From positions 248,001-312,000 of the forward strand of contig NW_017265155.1 in the NCBI RefSeq assembly GCF_001638985.1: a stretch of 64,000 bases of DNA, in the 5' to 3' direction. The stretch is from Phycomyces blakesleeanus NRRL 1555(-) (lineage: Eukaryota > Mucoromycota > Mucoromycetes > Mucorales > Phycomycetaceae). The notes under the pieces are model-generated. The model saw nothing but the letters and a program-made list of their open reading frames with translations. It searched no databases and was not told where the DNA came from. A program made the translations under genes and the position numbers. Each line of letters opens with the position of its first letter. Position 1 is the stretch's first letter. Below are positions 61,247 to 64,000 of the stretch, one piece after another.

Positions 61247-63987
61247 TTAATATCCTAATACTCGGTTAAGATATCTACAAGATTTCTCTTTGAGAGATAT
61301 TGCACTGGCACGCTGCCAACGATATGGTTTGTCTCCGTAATTGATCCGAGACTTTGCCGCACCATGCTCATAAGGCATGAAAGGTCTAAATCCACTATTC
61401 CTATCGAGGTGTACGACAACTAGATAATATATCAGTAACATTCACGCATTTATCGATTATTAAAATAATAGATTATTTACGAGTTGATTCTCCATTAACG
61501 ATAATTCCAACGCGCTCCGTCTCTTCGATGTAAAACATTCCAATTACATCACCGTCTTGAATGTTTAAAGTAAAAGGCATTGTGCGTGCGAAGCGACCTT
61601 GGCATACAATAGCTTGTTGAGTTGCTGAATGATACTTGAGGCGGACTTGAATAGGTGATAAACTTCTGAATCCGATTGTGACAACACTATGACCTGCCCA
61701 TGCTTCCATAATCTCTTCATCCGAGTTACTCTGTCCCTCCAGGGAACAATCCATAAAGTCTTCCTCACTCTGACAGAAAACAAGCGCGATCTCAAAATAT
61801 AGACTGGGAAGAGTTCTTAAGTCTTCTTCGCACGGCTGTTGAGAGAACAGTCGAAAACTCGGTTTAGGCAAAATAAATACTCTTCGAGTGAAACGCTCGT
61901 TTGTATAATTTTCTGATGTAGAAGTATTCCAAAAGTCTAGCCCGTCAATAGGTCTAAGGTTGGGCTCGACATTTCCTTCATCAGTGAGCTCTGTAAAGGT
62001 ATTTATATCAGATCTAGACATCCCTATATCCGACAAGTAATTAGCGCATGAATCGGTATAAATGCGAGCGTTTATCTGAGGTGGTGGGAGCTCCATGTAA
62101 GTCGAACCGGAAGCTTGAGCCAACACAGAGATTGTTTTGTATCCCTCAGGTATATATCTATTTTTATGGTTAGAAAAGCTTATAAAAAAGAATGGCTGTT
62201 TACTTTATCCGATCCAAAGGGCCACCAAACTTAAAACTAAGAGATTGTCCGGTAGATAAAGATGCAGCCTAATGGAGAAACATGTTGCAAAAGACGGAAG
62301 GATAAGACAACGGATAAGATGTGTGTGTATAGAATTTTAAGTAGAGAGACATACTGGATACCAAGATTGATTTGTATCTAATTCAGTAAAGGCAACACCC
62401 ATATCAACCCCGTTTCGGTAATACCGTAATTCTCCAAGATGTAAATCAATAGCACATGTAATAACGTCTTTAGCTGCCCATGTCTGTCCATAAGCAGTGC
62501 GCTGAGAGAATACAAATAATTAGTCTAAAGCTTCATTCCGTATCAAATAGTATATCTTCTCTTACATATGCCGAGCTTCTTCCGTGCCATTTCTTAGCGC
62601 GGCAGCCGTCGTATCCATATGAAAAATCATCATCACCCACACCAGTTCCCCCTTCAGGATCCATTTCAAACGCATCAGAAACCCACCCAACTTGCATAAG
62701 TCCATCTGTATCCAAAACAACTTCGAAACAATAACGTTCCGCTAAGCTGTTCGGTACATCAGATATAATTGGTGTGCATTCTGTACAACGAATGGTTTCA
62801 AAGGTCCATGCTTCATTACGTACACTCAGTTTACAGCTTGGGTTTACTAAGCAGAACGGTGTGCGTGTGTTCATGTCAATTTCGGCAAACCCAATGGTAT
62901 GTGTGCTTCTGTCATGCGACCGAGTAGCGTGTGCTCCGTAGGCCATGACCAGATGAGCATAAGAAATAAACGATCGTTTGTGATTCAACGAGAACAACAT
63001 ATGCTTCCAAAACACAACCATCAAGGTTTGTAATGAGATTGTTGATATTGATAATGTGTAGTAATCTAAATGAGCCAACGGCATTCAACAAATTGAAACT
63101 TGTTACACTACAAGAAATTGATCTTCTCACCAAAATAGTAATAATGACACTTACCAGAGTTCACTAAAACACCAATACATGCTAGTATATGATCAGAAAG
63201 GGAGCGGGAACTTTCAAACAGATACAGTAAGACTTCAACAATATTCATCTCTTGCACCAAGTAAATCCGAGCAGAATCTAAACACAGAGTATATTATTGT
63301 GTTAGAATTTCAATTTTATTGATATAATACGTTACCGAAACGAAGGAGAGATTTGATAGTCATAAGTGAACGTGTAGTGAGGCCTGTATAAATCTTGGTA
63401 GCCTGAGACTCGCCAAAAGAAGGAGAGTGGTGTCGATAGTTCCCTTTCTTGCGTTTATATTTTTGCCCCGGCATCATATCCATATTATCTTCACTATCTT
63501 CAGATGAGCTATCCAAAGAATGTTTGTGAAATGAAGCACTTGTGGTAGCAGGAGTAATAGCAGTGAGTTTCTGATCTATTCGCATTGAATCTCGTATCCA
63601 CACCAGCAATTCACGGTAGGATTCTTTTGCTATGGCTTCGTCAATCTTATCTGCATCCAAGCTAGGTCCATGTCGAAGAGCCCATATTTCAAGAACTGGG
63701 TAAAGAGCCATAAAGACTAAAACTTTTACAAACTCGCACATGGAATCTGATAACAGGCCTTCAATACGTGTCTCGTGTTCACGAGGATGTTTTCGTACTG
63801 TATTTCGTACATTATCTATGTGTTTTTCGCCAATCTGACGTACAAGTTGATCATTCTCCAGCATGATTTTTAATGCACTCAATGCGCCACTAATTCTTCG
63901 GCGGGCACCAAGAGATAGCTCGGCAGACTTTAAGTAATCTCTTCCCTGAGAAGAGGTACCTTCATACAAAAATTCATCGTTTATCAT
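61247..63987 (-). CDS. tandem SPRY-domain protein, KPC1/RNF123-like first SPRY (5' end may lie outside)
   Basis: Seven exons (63987-63336, 63277-63155, 63065-62566, 62501-62355, 62268-62204, 62157-61481, 61419-61247) join in frame to 778 residues. The N-terminal 260 residues are helical and ARM-like (SMCEFVKVLVFMALYPVLEI, YLVQEMNIVEVLLYLFESS). SPRY 1 (about residues 310-500) has RYCFEVVLDTDGLMQVGW, GVGDDDFSYGYDGCRAKKW, TWAAKDVITCAIDL and YYRNGVDMGVAF, close to the SPRY of RNF123/KPC1 and RSPRY1. A second, divergent SPRY follows (about 600-765): LYFEIALVFCQSEED, SVVTIGFRSLSP, DGDVIGMFYIEE, IIVNGES, RINYGDKPYRW. No RING finger is seen before the stop. The assumed ATG is 15 bases from the window edge and the frame stays open upstream, so the N-terminus may extend further. 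SPRY proteins bind partners; a ubiquitin link is only inferred. Confidence 0.85.
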
Positions 63988-64000
63988 AGAGCTCTCCGAG

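Overview
This window is eukaryotic nuclear DNA. Its genes are broken by many short introns with GT(A/G)AGT-like donors, the intergenic DNA is very AT-rich and full of microsatellites, and the genes are fungal or opisthokont in type: NAD-isocitrate dehydrogenase catalytic subunit, branched-chain ketoacid dehydrogenase E1 alpha, condensin subunit 1, TAF5, RMT2, a DPP8/9-type peptidase, uL15 and an E2F. An E2F and a BCKDH in a compact intron-rich genome suggest a filamentous early-diverging fungus, probably Mucoromycota. The species cannot be told from sequence alone.

Layout. 1-10.7 kb: IDH2 (1172-3232, +), then a gene-poor stretch with two decayed Tc1/mariner transposase relics (about 4.0-4.3 and 5.9-6.6 kb), a 54-nt hairpin (5601-5654) and an LRR-like relic. 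10.7-20.4 kb: a secreted acidic protein of unknown function (+), a NUDT19-like Nudix hydrolase (-), BCKDHA (+) and a 527-residue coiled-coil/polyQ protein (-). 20.4-31.8 kb: mostly gene-free, with an E2F gene (27314-28326, -) and a separate broken copy of that gene's 3' part about 3 kb away (24271-24600). 31.8-49.9 kb: all genes on the minus strand, namely a C2H2 zinc-finger protein, a CAMK/AMPK-like kinase, condensin subunit 1 (about 20 exons) and TAF5 (12 exons). A 3.8-kb gap between the last two holds an unexplained coding-like block. 50-58.2 kb: an internally deleted Tc1 relic, RPL28/uL15 (+, ATG-only first exon), RMT2 (-, one GC-AG intron), a small coiled-coil protein divergent from RMT2, and a DPP8/9-like peptidase (+). 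58.2-64 kb: AT-rich desert with a possible copia relic, then a tandem-SPRY protein (-) that may continue past the right edge.

The genes do not form an operon-like system. They are ordinary housekeeping and regulatory genes (mitochondrial metabolism, chromosome condensation, transcription, translation, proteolysis) separated by transposon-scarred DNA. I found no convincing undescribed multi-gene system. The most interesting items are the partial E2F duplication, the transposase relics, the tandem-SPRY gene, the kinase with an unusual activation loop, and the unassigned coding-like block at 44.5-44.8 kb. Exon models were built by hand from reading-phase continuity and family similarity. Except for the first junction of condensin, every multi-exon model given here closes in frame.
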